The notes under the pieces were generated by a model. The model saw nothing but the letters and a program-made list of their open reading frames with translations, was not told the origin of the DNA and searched no databases. The position numbers were made by a program, and so were the translations under genes. Positions 1 through 9,879 of a stretch of DNA of 64,000 bases are shown piece after piece (position 1 is the stretch's first letter; each line of letters begins with the position of its first letter). Origin of the DNA: Streptomyces spirodelae (GTDB taxonomy: Bacteria > Actinomycetota > Actinomycetes > Streptomycetales > Streptomycetaceae); contig NZ_JAFFZN010000012.1 in assembly GCF_017676385.1 (NCBI RefSeq), positions 141,946-205,945 on the forward strand, read 5' to 3'.

Positions 1-91
1 CTTGCCCGTACTCCCCTCAGCGTCACTGCCGCGCAATCTGTTACGCCCTCCTCCCGCACCACTCCGCGCGCGCGTCACCACGCGAGCCCCG

Positions 92-258
92 GCGCGCGCG
101 ACGCCCGCTCCGCGAGCGCGCGACGCCCGCACTCGGGCACGCGCGACGCCCGCTCGCACAGCGCGACGCCCGCTCGGCGCGGGCGTCGTCCAGGACACAG
201 CGGGCGTCCCCGGCTCGGCTCCGTCCCCGGCTCGGCTCCGTGCCCGGCTCTGCTCCGT
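92..258. repeat. Short direct repeats upstream of ECF sigma gene
   Basis: Four copies of GCGCGACGCCCGC begin at 96, 118, 141 and 161. They are followed by three tandem 17-bp copies of a CCCCGGCTCGGCTCCGT-type unit at 208-258. I see no convincing gene in positions 1-463. The open frames there translate to low-complexity Arg/Pro/Ala sequence, so the region is treated as non-coding, although an upstream gene cut by the window edge cannot be excluded. Confidence 0.6.
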
Positions 259-463
259 GCCCGCGTCACGGCCCGCACCGCGCAGCGACGGCGGGCGACC
301 AGGTCCTCACACACAGCGCCCGGGGCGTCCACCACTGACTCCGGCATGGACGAGCGTGCACACTTGGCCTTAGCGTGCTCCTCGCGCCGCGCCAGGTAGA
401 CCGAGCCTGGCAGCCGGGACGCTGACCCACGGCAACGGCGCACGGCACAGACACCTTCGCGGA

Positions 464-1240
464 GTGGGGCGAGACACGAGCGTGCAGGGGGACGACGCGG
501 AGCTGACCGCTGCGGTACGCGCGGCGCAGGAGGGGGACGAGGCCGCCTTCCGCACCGTCTACCGCTCCGTGCACCCGCGCCTGCTCGGCTACGTCCGCAC
601 ACTGGTGCCGGACGCCGACGCGGAGGATGTGGCCTCCGAGGCGTGGCTGCAGATCGCCCGCGATCTGCCCCGCTTCAAGGGCGACGCGGACCGGTTCCGC
701 GGCTGGGCGGCGCGGATCGCCCGCAACCGGGCGCTCGACCACCTGCGGATGCGCGGGCGCCGTCCCGCCGTCGGCGGCGACGAGAGCGAACTGACCGGCC
801 TGCCCGCAGGAGCCGACACGGCGGACGAGGCGCTGGAGGCCCTCGGTACGAGCAGCACGATGGCCCTCATATCCCAACTCCCGCGCGACCAGGCCGAGGC
901 GGTCGTGCTGCGGGTCGTGGTCGGCCTCGACGCCAAGAGCGCCGCGCAGGTACTCGGCAAGCGGTCCGGCGCCGTACGGACGGCCGCGCACCGCGGACTG
1001 CGCAAACTCGCCGAACTGCTGGAAGAGGGAGCCCCCGGGCAACCCGGGAGCGCGCCCGACGGCACGGGCGGGCAGCTGGGCGACCGGCCGGTGACCGACG
1101 GCGCGGTGGAGGACTCGATCGGCGGCTCCGGAAAGCGCGGCGCGGGGCCCAGGCCGGGCGGGGGCGTGACCAAGGGCCGTGCTCGTGGCATGGCGCGCGG
1201 TGTGACGCAGAAAGCCACACGAACGCTGAGGGAAACGTGA
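464..1240 (+). CDS. ECF-type RNA polymerase sigma factor with Gly-rich tail
   Basis: A 258-residue extracytoplasmic-function sigma factor that should direct RNA polymerase to an alternative promoter set. Sigma region 2 spans about residues 20-95 and includes a DAEDVASEAWLQIARDL stretch and a WAARIARNRALDHLR helix for -10 recognition. Sigma region 4 spans about 125-185 (QLPRDQAEAVVLRVV and GKRSGAVRTAAHRGLRKL as helix-turn-helix). About 65 Gly/Pro-rich residues follow region 4 and are not part of the family core. The start is GTG at 464. The stop overlaps the next ATG by one base (TGATG), so the two are probably translationally coupled. The downstream membrane protein could be its modulator. 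The regulon cannot be deduced. Confidence 0.9.
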   Translation: MGRDTSVQGDDAELTAAVRAAQEGDEAAFRTVYRSVHPRLLGYVRTLVPDADAEDVASEAWLQIARDLPRFKGDADRFRGWAARIARNRALDHLRMRGRRPAVGGDESELTGLPAGADTADEALEALGTSSTMALISQLPRDQAEAVVLRVVVGLDAKSAAQVLGKRSGAVRTAAHRGLRKLAELLEEGAPGQPGSAPDGTGGQLGDRPVTDGAVEDSIGGSGKRGAGPRPGGGVTKGRARGMARGVTQKATRTLRET

Positions 1241-2694
1241 TGGCGGACGACCGGTACAGCTGGCTGGATGAGGAAACCGCGGAGCGTTTGCTCCGCGGGC
1301 TGCCGGTCGACGCCTGCGAGGGCGACGACCCGGGAACGGGCTTCGCGCCGGGTCCCGAGCGGGGTTCCGGATCCCGTGCAGACACGGTCGAAGGGGCGGC
1401 CGAGGAGCCGAACGCCGGACCAGGGGCCGCCGGGTCACGGGCCGCCGGTCGGCCCGGCGGGTACGAGCCCTCCGCCGTGCCGCAGGAGTCCACGGTGCCG
1501 GGCGAGCCCCGCGAGGCCGCCGTGGCGGGACGTACGGGCCGGGCCCGCCGGAGCGGGCGATCCGGTCGAAGAGCCGAGGGCCGTCTCGACGTGCCCTCCC
1601 ACGACTGGTCCCGCGAAGCCGACCGCCGCACGGTCGTCCGGCTCGCCGCCGCGCTGGACGAACTGTCCACCGCCTACACCACGCCCACACCCACCTCCAC
1701 CGCACCCGGAGCCACCCCCGTCGAACTCCCCGGAGAGGCCGCGGCGCTCGACGCGTTCCGCGCAGCCCGGGTCGGCGCGCCGCGCGGCGTATCCGGTGCG
1801 GCGCCGGTGAGCCCGCTCGGGGGCGGCGGGGCACCGGGCGGCGCCCGCAGCCGGGCCCGCCATCTCCTGACCGGCAGGCCACTGCGCGCCGGCTTCGCCG
1901 TCGCCCTCGCGGGCTGTGCGCTCGGCGGTGTGGCGGTCGCGGCCGGTACGGGCATGCTGCCCACCCCCTTCTCCAACGGCGACGCGCCGTCGGTCAGCGT
2001 CTCGCCCGGCGGCACCTCCCAGGGGAAGACCCCCGCCAGCGGAGGCGCCAGCAGCGACGGCGAGACGCCGGGCAGCGACGGCAAAGGCGACCGGCACAGC
2101 GGCGCCGGCCAGGCCGGCGGCCACGACGGTGACGGCAAGGGCGGCGACGGGGACAAGTCGCGGGACGGCTCCCGCGATCTGGCCGACTCCGGCGGCGCCG
2201 GGCGTGACAAGAACGACAAGGACGACAAGGACCGGGACAACGGCAAGCAGCCCGGCTCCGGCCGTCACCTCGACGACTCCCAGAAAGACGCCATCGCCAC
2301 CGCCCTGTGCAAGGCGTACGCGGCCGACAAACTCGATGCCGACGACCGCCGGAAGCTGGAGCGCGCGGCCGGCGGCCGCACGGTGGTACGGAAGTTCTGT
2401 GCCCAGCACGGCAACGCAGGCTCCGGCGACGGAGGCAGCCGGGGTGGCGCGTCGGGCGGCGGAGGCCAGGGCAGCGGCGACTCGGGTGGCTCCGGCGGTT
2501 CCGGCAGTGACGGCGGCGGACAGGGCAGTGGCAGTGACAGTGGTGGTGGCGGAGGGGGCGGCGGATCGACCGGTGGTGACGGCGACCCTCCACCCCCGGG
2601 TGACTCCGGCGGATCGGCCACCGGTGGCTCCGGCGGGGCGGACGGCGACGCGTCGTCCCCCTCCAGCACGCCCTCGTCGAGCCCCACCTTTTAG
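1240..2694 (+). CDS. Single-pass membrane protein coupled to ECF sigma factor
   Basis: A 484-residue protein starting at ATG 1240, overlapping the sigma factor stop by one base. Residues 1-210 are charged and begin MADDRYSWLDEETAERLLRG. One hydrophobic segment lies around residues 216-236 (AGFAVALAGCALGGVAVAAG). The remainder is Gly/Ser/Asp-rich and presumably outside the membrane, interrupted by a conserved-looking patch near residues 345-390 with two cysteines (ALCKAYAADKLDADDRRKLE, then KFCAQHG). The topology and its pairing with an ECF gene suggest an anti-sigma-like or signal-transducing partner. No zinc-binding anti-sigma motif (HxxxCxxC) is visible, so that role is inference. Confidence 0.75.
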   Translation: MADDRYSWLDEETAERLLRGLPVDACEGDDPGTGFAPGPERGSGSRADTVEGAAEEPNAGPGAAGSRAAGRPGGYEPSAVPQESTVPGEPREAAVAGRTGRARRSGRSGRRAEGRLDVPSHDWSREADRRTVVRLAAALDELSTAYTTPTPTSTAPGATPVELPGEAAALDAFRAARVGAPRGVSGAAPVSPLGGGGAPGGARSRARHLLTGRPLRAGFAVALAGCALGGVAVAAGTGMLPTPFSNGDAPSVSVSPGGTSQGKTPASGGASSDGETPGSDGKGDRHSGAGQAGGHDGDGKGGDGDKSRDGSRDLADSGGAGRDKNDKDDKDRDNGKQPGSGRHLDDSQKDAIATALCKAYAADKLDADDRRKLERAAGGRTVVRKFCAQHGNAGSGDGGSRGGASGGGGQGSGDSGGSGGSGSDGGGQGSGSDSGGGGGGGGSTGGDGDPPPPGDSGGSATGGSGGADGDASSPSSTPSSSPTF

Positions 2695-3026
2695 CGGTAC
2701 GCGGCCGTGACGGGCGCCACAGCAGAACACTGAGCCGACGGTGTGACACTTTCGCCGGGCACGGCGCTGAAGAGAGTGAGCCGACTGGTCATCGGCGGCG
2801 CGGTAAGCCCGAGGTTCCCCCCGTACCTCTGGGTTCGCGCGATGGCGCGGGTGGGACACGTTCCCCCGGTCCCACCCGCGCCCCCTTCGTTCCGGTCTTC
2901 CGGGCACTTCTTCTCCGGCCCGTCCCTTTTCCCCGGCTGCGGCGGTGAGCAGCCGATGCCATGGCGGCGGATGCTCGCCGTAGGTGCTCGTGATTGGCCG
3001 GCTGCGGGCATGCCGTGGTTGCTCGC

Positions 3027-3042
3027 GCAGTTCCCCGCGCCC
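3027..3042 (+). repeat. Dispersed intergenic repeat GCAGTTCCCCGCGCCC
   Basis: The 16-mer GCAGTTCCCCGCGCCC occurs here and, inverted, at 41252-41267. Both copies sit just outside coding regions. From general familiarity this string is common between Streptomyces genes; its role is unknown. Confidence 0.6.
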
Positions 3043-3046
3043 CTGC

Positions 3047-3069
3047 GGGGCGCCCCTTCCGGGGCGCCC
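3047..3069 (-). terminator. Hairpin after L,D-transpeptidase gene
   Basis: A stem of nine GC pairs (GGGCGCCCC against GGGGCGCCC) with a TTCC loop ends 4 bases beyond the stop codon of the minus-strand L,D-transpeptidase gene. No U-tract follows, as is usual in Streptomyces. Confidence 0.55.
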
Positions 3070-3073
3070 GGGG

Positions 3074-3976
3074 TTACTTGTATACGACCACCTTGTCGCC
3101 CGGGTGGATCTCGGCGAAGACCTTGGCGATCTTTTTCTTGTCACGGACGTTCACACAGCCGTGTGAGGCTCCGGCGTAGCCGCGGGCTGCGAAGTCGGCC
3201 GAGTAGTGCACCGCCTGGCCCCGGCTGAAGAACATCGCGTAGGGCATCGGGCTGTCGTAGAGGGTCGAATGATGGTGGCGGCTCTTGAAGTCGACCTTGA
3301 ACCGGCCTTCCCGGGTCGGCGTGTACGCCGACCCGAACCGCACGTCCATGGCCGTCCGCACCTTCCCGTCGACCATCCACGCCGCCGTGCGGCTCGTCTT
3401 GCTGATGCACAGCGCGCGCCCCGTCAGACAGCGCGGGTCGGGCTTGGCGAGCGGCCGGCTGGTGGGCGGGTACAGCTCGGTGCGGGTGGGCTGGTGGGTA
3501 CGCGCGCGCAGCGCGCTCAGCACCGCGTCGGTGACCTTGCCCGTACGGGCCATTCCGCGCTGCTGCTGGAACGCGGAGACCGAGGCGGCCGTCACCGGGC
3601 CGTAGTAACCGGTCGGGTTCCGGTGGAAGAGGCCGAGCTGCCGCAGCCGCGCCTGGAGTTCGCGTACGTGTGCGCCGCGCGCGCCGGGTGCCATCCGCAC
3701 GCTCTGTGCCACCGGCTGTGCCGCTTCGGGCTTGCGCGGTGGTGACTTCGGCTGTGCGGGCTGCCGCACCGGCTTCGGTGGCGCGTTCGTGTGCGCGGGC
3801 GCCGTCGACGGTCTCGACGGCGGCTTTCCCGGCACCTGTTGCGGTGCCTTGGAAACGCGGACAGCCGGCGCGCCCGCGCCCTCCTCGACCTGGCACCCGG
3901 CGAGGGCGCCCGCCGACAGCAGTACCGCCGTCGAGGCCGCTACGCCGCGCCAGGCTGCTGATCCCCTCCTGTGCAT
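3074..3976 (-). CDS. L,D-transpeptidase lipoprotein (YkuD domain)
   Basis: A 300-residue lipoprotein predicted to form or edit 3-3 peptidoglycan cross-links outside the membrane. The signal peptide ends in the lipobox LAGC with lipidated Cys28. A Pro/Lys-rich linker covers about residues 35-90. A peptidoglycan-binding domain covers about 95-160 (LQARLRQLGLFHRNPTGYYG, VSAFQQQRGMARTG). The YkuD catalytic domain fills the C-terminus, with the motif SHGCVNV at 271-277 supplying His272 and nucleophile Cys274. It starts with ATG at 3976 behind a G-rich ribosome site, divergent from the mutase gene. All catalytic features are intact. Confidence 0.93.
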   Translation of the reverse strand: MHRRGSAAWRGVAASTAVLLSAGALAGCQVEEGAGAPAVRVSKAPQQVPGKPPSRPSTAPAHTNAPPKPVRQPAQPKSPPRKPEAAQPVAQSVRMAPGARGAHVRELQARLRQLGLFHRNPTGYYGPVTAASVSAFQQQRGMARTGKVTDAVLSALRARTHQPTRTELYPPTSRPLAKPDPRCLTGRALCISKTSRTAAWMVDGKVRTAMDVRFGSAYTPTREGRFKVDFKSRHHHSTLYDSPMPYAMFFSRGQAVHYSADFAARGYAGASHGCVNVRDKKKIAKVFAEIHPGDKVVVYK

Positions 3977-4112
3977 CCCCCCACCCCCGGAAGGTTCAAC
4001 GGATGTACGTGTCCATCAATGCCCAGCGCGCCGCCCTCGCGAACCTGTGGTGTGCCGGGGGATGCTGGGAGGGACGCCCGCCGCGCGCCCACGCGTCCTC
4101 TGGAGGCTCTTG

Positions 4113-5720
<1,608 letters not shown>

Positions 5721-5849
5721 GGCGCGCGCCTCCCCGTGCGCCGCCCGCGCCCCCACCAAGTTGTTACTCACGGGTTTCAACGGGGCCGGGGATCGGGGAC
5801 AGTAGGCGCAGGCGTGACCGACGACCGACGAGCAGCCTGCGAGGTGTGC

Positions 5850-7331
5850 GTGGCGACCGATATCAGGACCGGGTCCGCCGACGAGCCCGGCGCGCACGGG
5901 GAAGGGGCCACCCGGCCGCTGCCCGGCCTGGCCGCCGCAGCGGCGGCGCTGGCGGCGGGCGAGACGACCTCCCGTGAGCTGACCGAGCGGGCGCTGGCCC
6001 GTATCGAGGCGACCCGGTCCACGCTGAACGCCTTCCGCCTGCTGCGCGCGGAAGCGGCGCTGACCGAGGCCGAAGCCGCTGACCGTGCGCTGGCCGGCGG
6101 CGAGCGGCGGCCGCTGCTGGGCGTGCCGGTCGCGGTCAAGGACGACACGGACGTGTGCGGCGAGCCCACCGCGTTCGGCTGCGCCGGGACCTTCCCGCTC
6201 AAGACGGCCGACGCGGAGGTGGTGCGCAGACTGCGGGCCGCCGGAGCGGTCATCGTCGGCAAGACCAACAGCCCGGAGCTGGGCCAGTGGCCGTTCACCG
6301 AGGGCAGCGCCTTCGGCGACACCCGCAACCCCTGGAACGGGGCCCACACCCCGGGCGGCTCCTCCGGCGGCGCGGCAGCGGCCGTCGCGGCCGGGCTGGT
6401 ACCCGCGGCGCTGGGCTCGGACGGCGCGGGCTCGGTGCGCATCCCCGCGGCGTGGACGCACCTGGTGGGCATCAAACCGCAGCGCGGCCGCATCTCCACC
6501 TGGCCTGACCCAGAGGCGTTCAACGGCATAACGGTCTTCGGCCCACTGGCCCGTACCGTCGAGGACGCGGCGCTGCTGCTGGACGTCGCAGCGGGCAATC
6601 GGGAGGGCGACCTGCACCGGCCGCCCCCGGTCGATGTGCGGTCAGCGGTCGGCCGGGACCCGGGGCGGCTGCGGATCGCGCTGTCCACCAGATGGGCGTT
6701 CACCGCCACCCCGAAGCGGCTGGACGCGCGGGTGGAGGCCGCCGTACGCGCGCTGGCCGAACGGCTCGCCGCGCTGGGGCACGAGGTGGAGGAGGCCGAT
6801 CCGCACTACGGCCCGATCGGACTGACGTTCGTACCACGCGCGACAGCGGGCATCCGCACCTGGGCGATGCGCACCCCGGAACCCCGCCTGCTGGACCCCC
6901 GCACCCGGGCCGCGGCCCGCACCGGACGGCTGCTGGGCGGCCCGGTGCTGCGGGCCGCACGCGCCGCCGAGGGGCCGCTGCGCCGCCGCGTCGGCCGGAT
7001 CTTCCGCAGCTACGACGTCGTCCTCACCCCCACCACCGCCACCCCGCCGCCCCGGATCGGCGACCTGGCGCGGCTCTCCGGCTGGCAGACCGACCGCCGC
7101 ATGATCGCGCACTGCCCGTACGCCTGGCCGTGGAACGTGCTGGGCTGGCCCGGCGTCAACGTCCCGGCCGGGTTCACCCGCCCTGACCACCTCCCCGTGG
7201 GCGCCCAACTCCTCGGCCCGGCCCACAGCGAACCCCTGCTGATCTCCCTCGCCGCCCAACTGGAAGCCGACCAGCGCTGGTACGAACGGCGGCCACCGGA
7301 GCAGCGCCTCAGCCCAGGGCGGCGCGCTTGA
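5850..7331 (+). CDS. Amidase signature family hydrolase
   Basis: A 493-residue amidase signature enzyme that should hydrolyse a carboxylic amide. The catalytic triad is complete: Lys97 (PVAVKDDTD), cis-Ser171 in GGSSGG and nucleophile Ser195 in GSDGAGSVRIPAA. The last two are 24 residues apart, as in characterised members. GTG 5850 was chosen as start because GCGAGG lies five bases upstream; a longer frame opens at 5736 but its extra residues are not family-like. Substrate is not predictable: members include indoleacetamide hydrolases, fatty amide hydrolases and 6-aminohexanoate hydrolases. The 3' end overlaps the convergent glycosyltransferase gene by 23 bp. Confidence 0.88.
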   Translation: MATDIRTGSADEPGAHGEGATRPLPGLAAAAAALAAGETTSRELTERALARIEATRSTLNAFRLLRAEAALTEAEAADRALAGGERRPLLGVPVAVKDDTDVCGEPTAFGCAGTFPLKTADAEVVRRLRAAGAVIVGKTNSPELGQWPFTEGSAFGDTRNPWNGAHTPGGSSGGAAAAVAAGLVPAALGSDGAGSVRIPAAWTHLVGIKPQRGRISTWPDPEAFNGITVFGPLARTVEDAALLLDVAAGNREGDLHRPPPVDVRSAVGRDPGRLRIALSTRWAFTATPKRLDARVEAAVRALAERLAALGHEVEEADPHYGPIGLTFVPRATAGIRTWAMRTPEPRLLDPRTRAAARTGRLLGGPVLRAARAAEGPLRRRVGRIFRSYDVVLTPTTATPPPRIGDLARLSGWQTDRRMIAHCPYAWPWNVLGWPGVNVPAGFTRPDHLPVGAQLLGPAHSEPLLISLAAQLEADQRWYERRPPEQRLSPGRRA

Positions 7332-8655
7332 GGGCGCGGGCGCGGCGGGCGACGCGGCGGACCGCGCGATTGCGGGGCACGAACGCGAACTGCCGGGGTA
7401 CCGCGCCGGGCAGCGCCAGCGCGGTCAGCCGGCGGCGCTTGAAGTAGCGGCGGGTCGCCGGGGACAGGCTGGCCGCCAGATAGCGCTCGGCCTCCGGGCG
7501 CAGCTGCGGATGGATCTGCGGCTGCATACAGAACCCGACAGCACGGATCAGGCCCGTCAGTTCGCGCGCTGAGGGCGGAGTGAAACCGGCTCCGGCGGCC
7601 TCCGCCTCCAGCTCGGGCAGCAGCGCGTCCACCAGCGTCACCGGTACGCGATTGCTGTTCTGGTACGGCGTCACCCGCTCCAGCAGCAGCTCGGTGCCGG
7701 TGCGCGCCACCGGCAGGCCGTAGAACGCCGAGGCGGTCAGCAGCGCCGTCGAGAAACAGCCCACCACCAGCGCCGGACGCATCCGCTCGTACAGCGCCTC
7801 GGCCAGCACAGGCGAGTCCAGCACCGTCAGGTCGACGCCCAGCTCGCCCGCCTCCTTCTCCAGCGCGCGGGACCAGCGGGCCGGAGCCACGGGGTGCGGC
7901 TTGAAGACCACCTCGCGGTGCCCGCGCGCGGCGGCACCCCGCAGCATCCGCAGGTGCAGCCGCTCCTCCTCGTCAGGGGAGAGGATGTCCAGCGCCGAGA
8001 GGTACTGGCCCAGCAGCAGCGCCGCGCCCGTGGGCGCCTCGGTCACCGAAGTCGGCACGTCCCGCGCCACCTCGGCGAGCACCGCGCGGAAGGCGTCGGT
8101 GGAGACGAGTTCGGGCTCCACGCCGAACTCCGAGAGCAGCATCGGCGTCAGGCCAGGCACCAGGTCCAGATGGAGCAGTCGGCGCGCCCGCGAACCCACC
8201 AGCGGGTCCAGCTTGTTGCGGGTGGGCCCGTAGCTCATCAGCCCGTCCGCGTACACCTCGATCGGCGCGTCGGGGAACAGCCGTGCCACCGCCAGCGCGG
8301 GCTCCACCTGGATCGACTCCAGGACGAGCGTGATCTCGTCCTCAGGGCCTTCGCCCAGGCCCCACAGCAGCCGCAGATACCGCTCCCACAGCGGGACGTC
8401 GTCCCCGCGGGGCGACCAGCCGGCCGGGTGGAGGGGCCGGATCGTCTCGTTCCACGACAGCAGGCGGTCGAAGCGGCCGCGCAGCCGCTCGAAGCCGGGC
8501 ATGGTGTCGAGCGACGGCGCCGTCTCCGGATTGGCCGCGTTGTTGCTGACCAGCAGCAGCCGCTGGTCGGCGGGTTCGAAGTGGTCGGCGTCGACGGCCG
8601 CGGCGAGCGTGGCGGCGCCGTAGAGGGTGGAGGCGAAGAAGATCTGCGTACGCAT
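7309..8655 (-). CDS. Polysialyltransferase-like glycosyltransferase
   Basis: A 448-residue protein resembling the alpha-2,8-polysialyltransferase-type family (GT-B fold). Supporting features are the N-terminal TQIFFASTLYGAATLAAAVD segment, a mid-protein VVFKPHPVAP motif (the HP motif that binds CMP-sugar in this group) and VVGCFSTALLTASAFYGLPV, where the S(S/T)AL element recurs in such enzymes. It lies next to nonulosonate synthesis genes, so a role in transferring a sialic/Kdn-type sugar into a wall polymer is likely but inferred. The start ATG 8655 overlaps the upstream GT2 stop by one base (TGATG), showing an operon. The C-terminus is Arg/Ala-rich. Confidence 0.75.
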   Translation of the reverse strand: MRTQIFFASTLYGAATLAAAVDADHFEPADQRLLLVSNNAANPETAPSLDTMPGFERLRGRFDRLLSWNETIRPLHPAGWSPRGDDVPLWERYLRLLWGLGEGPEDEITLVLESIQVEPALAVARLFPDAPIEVYADGLMSYGPTRNKLDPLVGSRARRLLHLDLVPGLTPMLLSEFGVEPELVSTDAFRAVLAEVARDVPTSVTEAPTGAALLLGQYLSALDILSPDEEERLHLRMLRGAAARGHREVVFKPHPVAPARWSRALEKEAGELGVDLTVLDSPVLAEALYERMRPALVVGCFSTALLTASAFYGLPVARTGTELLLERVTPYQNSNRVPVTLVDALLPELEAEAAGAGFTPPSARELTGLIRAVGFCMQPQIHPQLRPEAERYLAASLSPATRRYFKRRRLTALALPGAVPRQFAFVPRNRAVRRVARRARALKRAALG

Positions 8656-9692
8656 CAGGCCGCCACCTCCGTGCTGCCGGTGCTGCCGGTGCTGCCCGTG
8701 CTGTGCGGGCCGTGCGGTGTCGTGGGCCGGGCCGGGCGCCTGCGGAGCCGCCGCAGCCGGGCGGCGCGCTCGTGGTCCATGGAATCCAGCGCCTCGGTCA
8801 GCAGGTCCGCCGGCAACCGCTTGAGCGCTGCCGCGCCCATGGCCCGCAGCTTGCGCGCCACCTGCGGCTCGAACCTGTCGCTGCTCAGATGGTGCGCGAG
8901 GATCGCGCAGTAGGTGCGGATCGCCTTCGGCAGCAGCTGCTCGGCGTCCCGGTCCTGGGCCGTCTCCTCGATCACCTGATCGAAGGCGCGGATGAAGTCG
9001 AGCTGCCTCACATCACCGATCTGGGTGAGCGAGGAGGCGACCCCGCGCCGGTAGAAGACGCCCAGCAGGCCCACGGCGGCGAACGAGCGGGCCTCGCGGT
9101 GCAGCCGCCAGATCCACGGCCGGTCCTCGGCCGTGCGCAGCCCGTCGGTGAAGTGCAGCAGCCCCTCGTCCAGCAGTCTGCGATGGTAGATCCCGGCCCA
9201 GGCGTAGGCGTAGTCCACCGAGGTGCTGCGGGTGGCGGGCAGGATCGCCGCGCGCGGGTCCTGCACCACGCCCCTGCGACCGTGCGGCACCCGCGCCAGC
9301 GTGCGGGAGCGGGCCGTGCACTGCACATGGTCCGTACGGACGAAGTCGCAGCCCAGCCGCTCGATGCAGGCGACCAGCTCCTCGTAGTAGCCGGGCGCCA
9401 GCCAGTCGTCACCGTCCAGGAAGGTGACGAATTCGCCGCTCGCCCGGTCCAGCCCCGTGTTGCGCGCGGTCGCCAGGCCGCCGTTGCGCGAGTGCCGGGT
9501 CCGGATCACCCGTGCGACGTCTCTGAGATCGCTTTCGGCGCGTTCGAGAATCTCCGGCGTCTCGTCCTTGGAAGCGTCGTCGACGAGAATGAACTCGAAA
9601 TCCTGACGCGCGTTGGCTCGGAGACTCCGCAGGGTTTCCGGGGCGTATGACTGCACGTTGTAAAACGGCACGATGACGGAGAGCTTGACCAC
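8655..9692 (-). CDS. GT2-family glycosyltransferase
   Basis: A 345-residue GT-A fold glycosyltransferase. The N-terminal domain has KLSVIVPFYNVQSYAPETL, FILVDDASKDET, the FLDGDDW metal-binding DxD and a later TAEDRPWIWRL stretch, as in family 2 enzymes that add sugars to cell-wall teichoic-type chains. The C-terminal half is helical with no family marker, and the tail carries STGSTGSTGST encoded by a short DNA repeat at about 8665-8700. GTG 9692 is the start, preceded by TAAGGT at 9705-9700 and seven bases, so the transcript is probably leaderless. First gene of a two-gene operon with the polysialyltransferase-like gene and divergent from the synthesis genes. Confidence 0.85.
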   Translation of the reverse strand: MVKLSVIVPFYNVQSYAPETLRSLRANARQDFEFILVDDASKDETPEILERAESDLRDVARVIRTRHSRNGGLATARNTGLDRASGEFVTFLDGDDWLAPGYYEELVACIERLGCDFVRTDHVQCTARSRTLARVPHGRRGVVQDPRAAILPATRSTSVDYAYAWAGIYHRRLLDEGLLHFTDGLRTAEDRPWIWRLHREARSFAAVGLLGVFYRRGVASSLTQIGDVRQLDFIRAFDQVIEETAQDRDAEQLLPKAIRTYCAILAHHLSSDRFEPQVARKLRAMGAAALKRLPADLLTEALDSMDHERAARLRRLRRRPARPTTPHGPHSTGSTGSTGSTEVAA

Positions 9693-9879
9693 CCGAGGGA
9701 CCTTAGAGTTCGCGCCCCGCCCCGTCTTGACCTCGGGCGGGCCCGTGGGTGAACGACGCGTGGCGGGATGATGAACGGCCCGTCGGCGCCAGCGGGTTGG
9801 GCATTCGTCGGTGTGCTGTTAACCGGCTGTTGCCTTTACGTTGGGCCGCCTTCCCCAATCCCTTCCTAGCGTCGACGAC

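Larger units (their letters stand above)
2695..3073. other. Convergent intergenic region, 379 bp
   Basis: No gene is supported here. Its right end carries a Streptomyces-type dispersed repeat (3027-3042) and a GC hairpin (3047-3069) that can terminate the L,D-transpeptidase gene on the minus strand. Confidence 0.6.

Noticed and set aside
2..373. Open frame at the left edge of the window
   Set aside because: The product is a repeat of Arg/Ala/Pro from direct repeats, with no ribosome site or family signal.
266..1882. 538-codon minus-strand frame over the sigma factor gene
   Set aside because: It is antisense to clear sigma regions 2 and 4 and is low-complexity.
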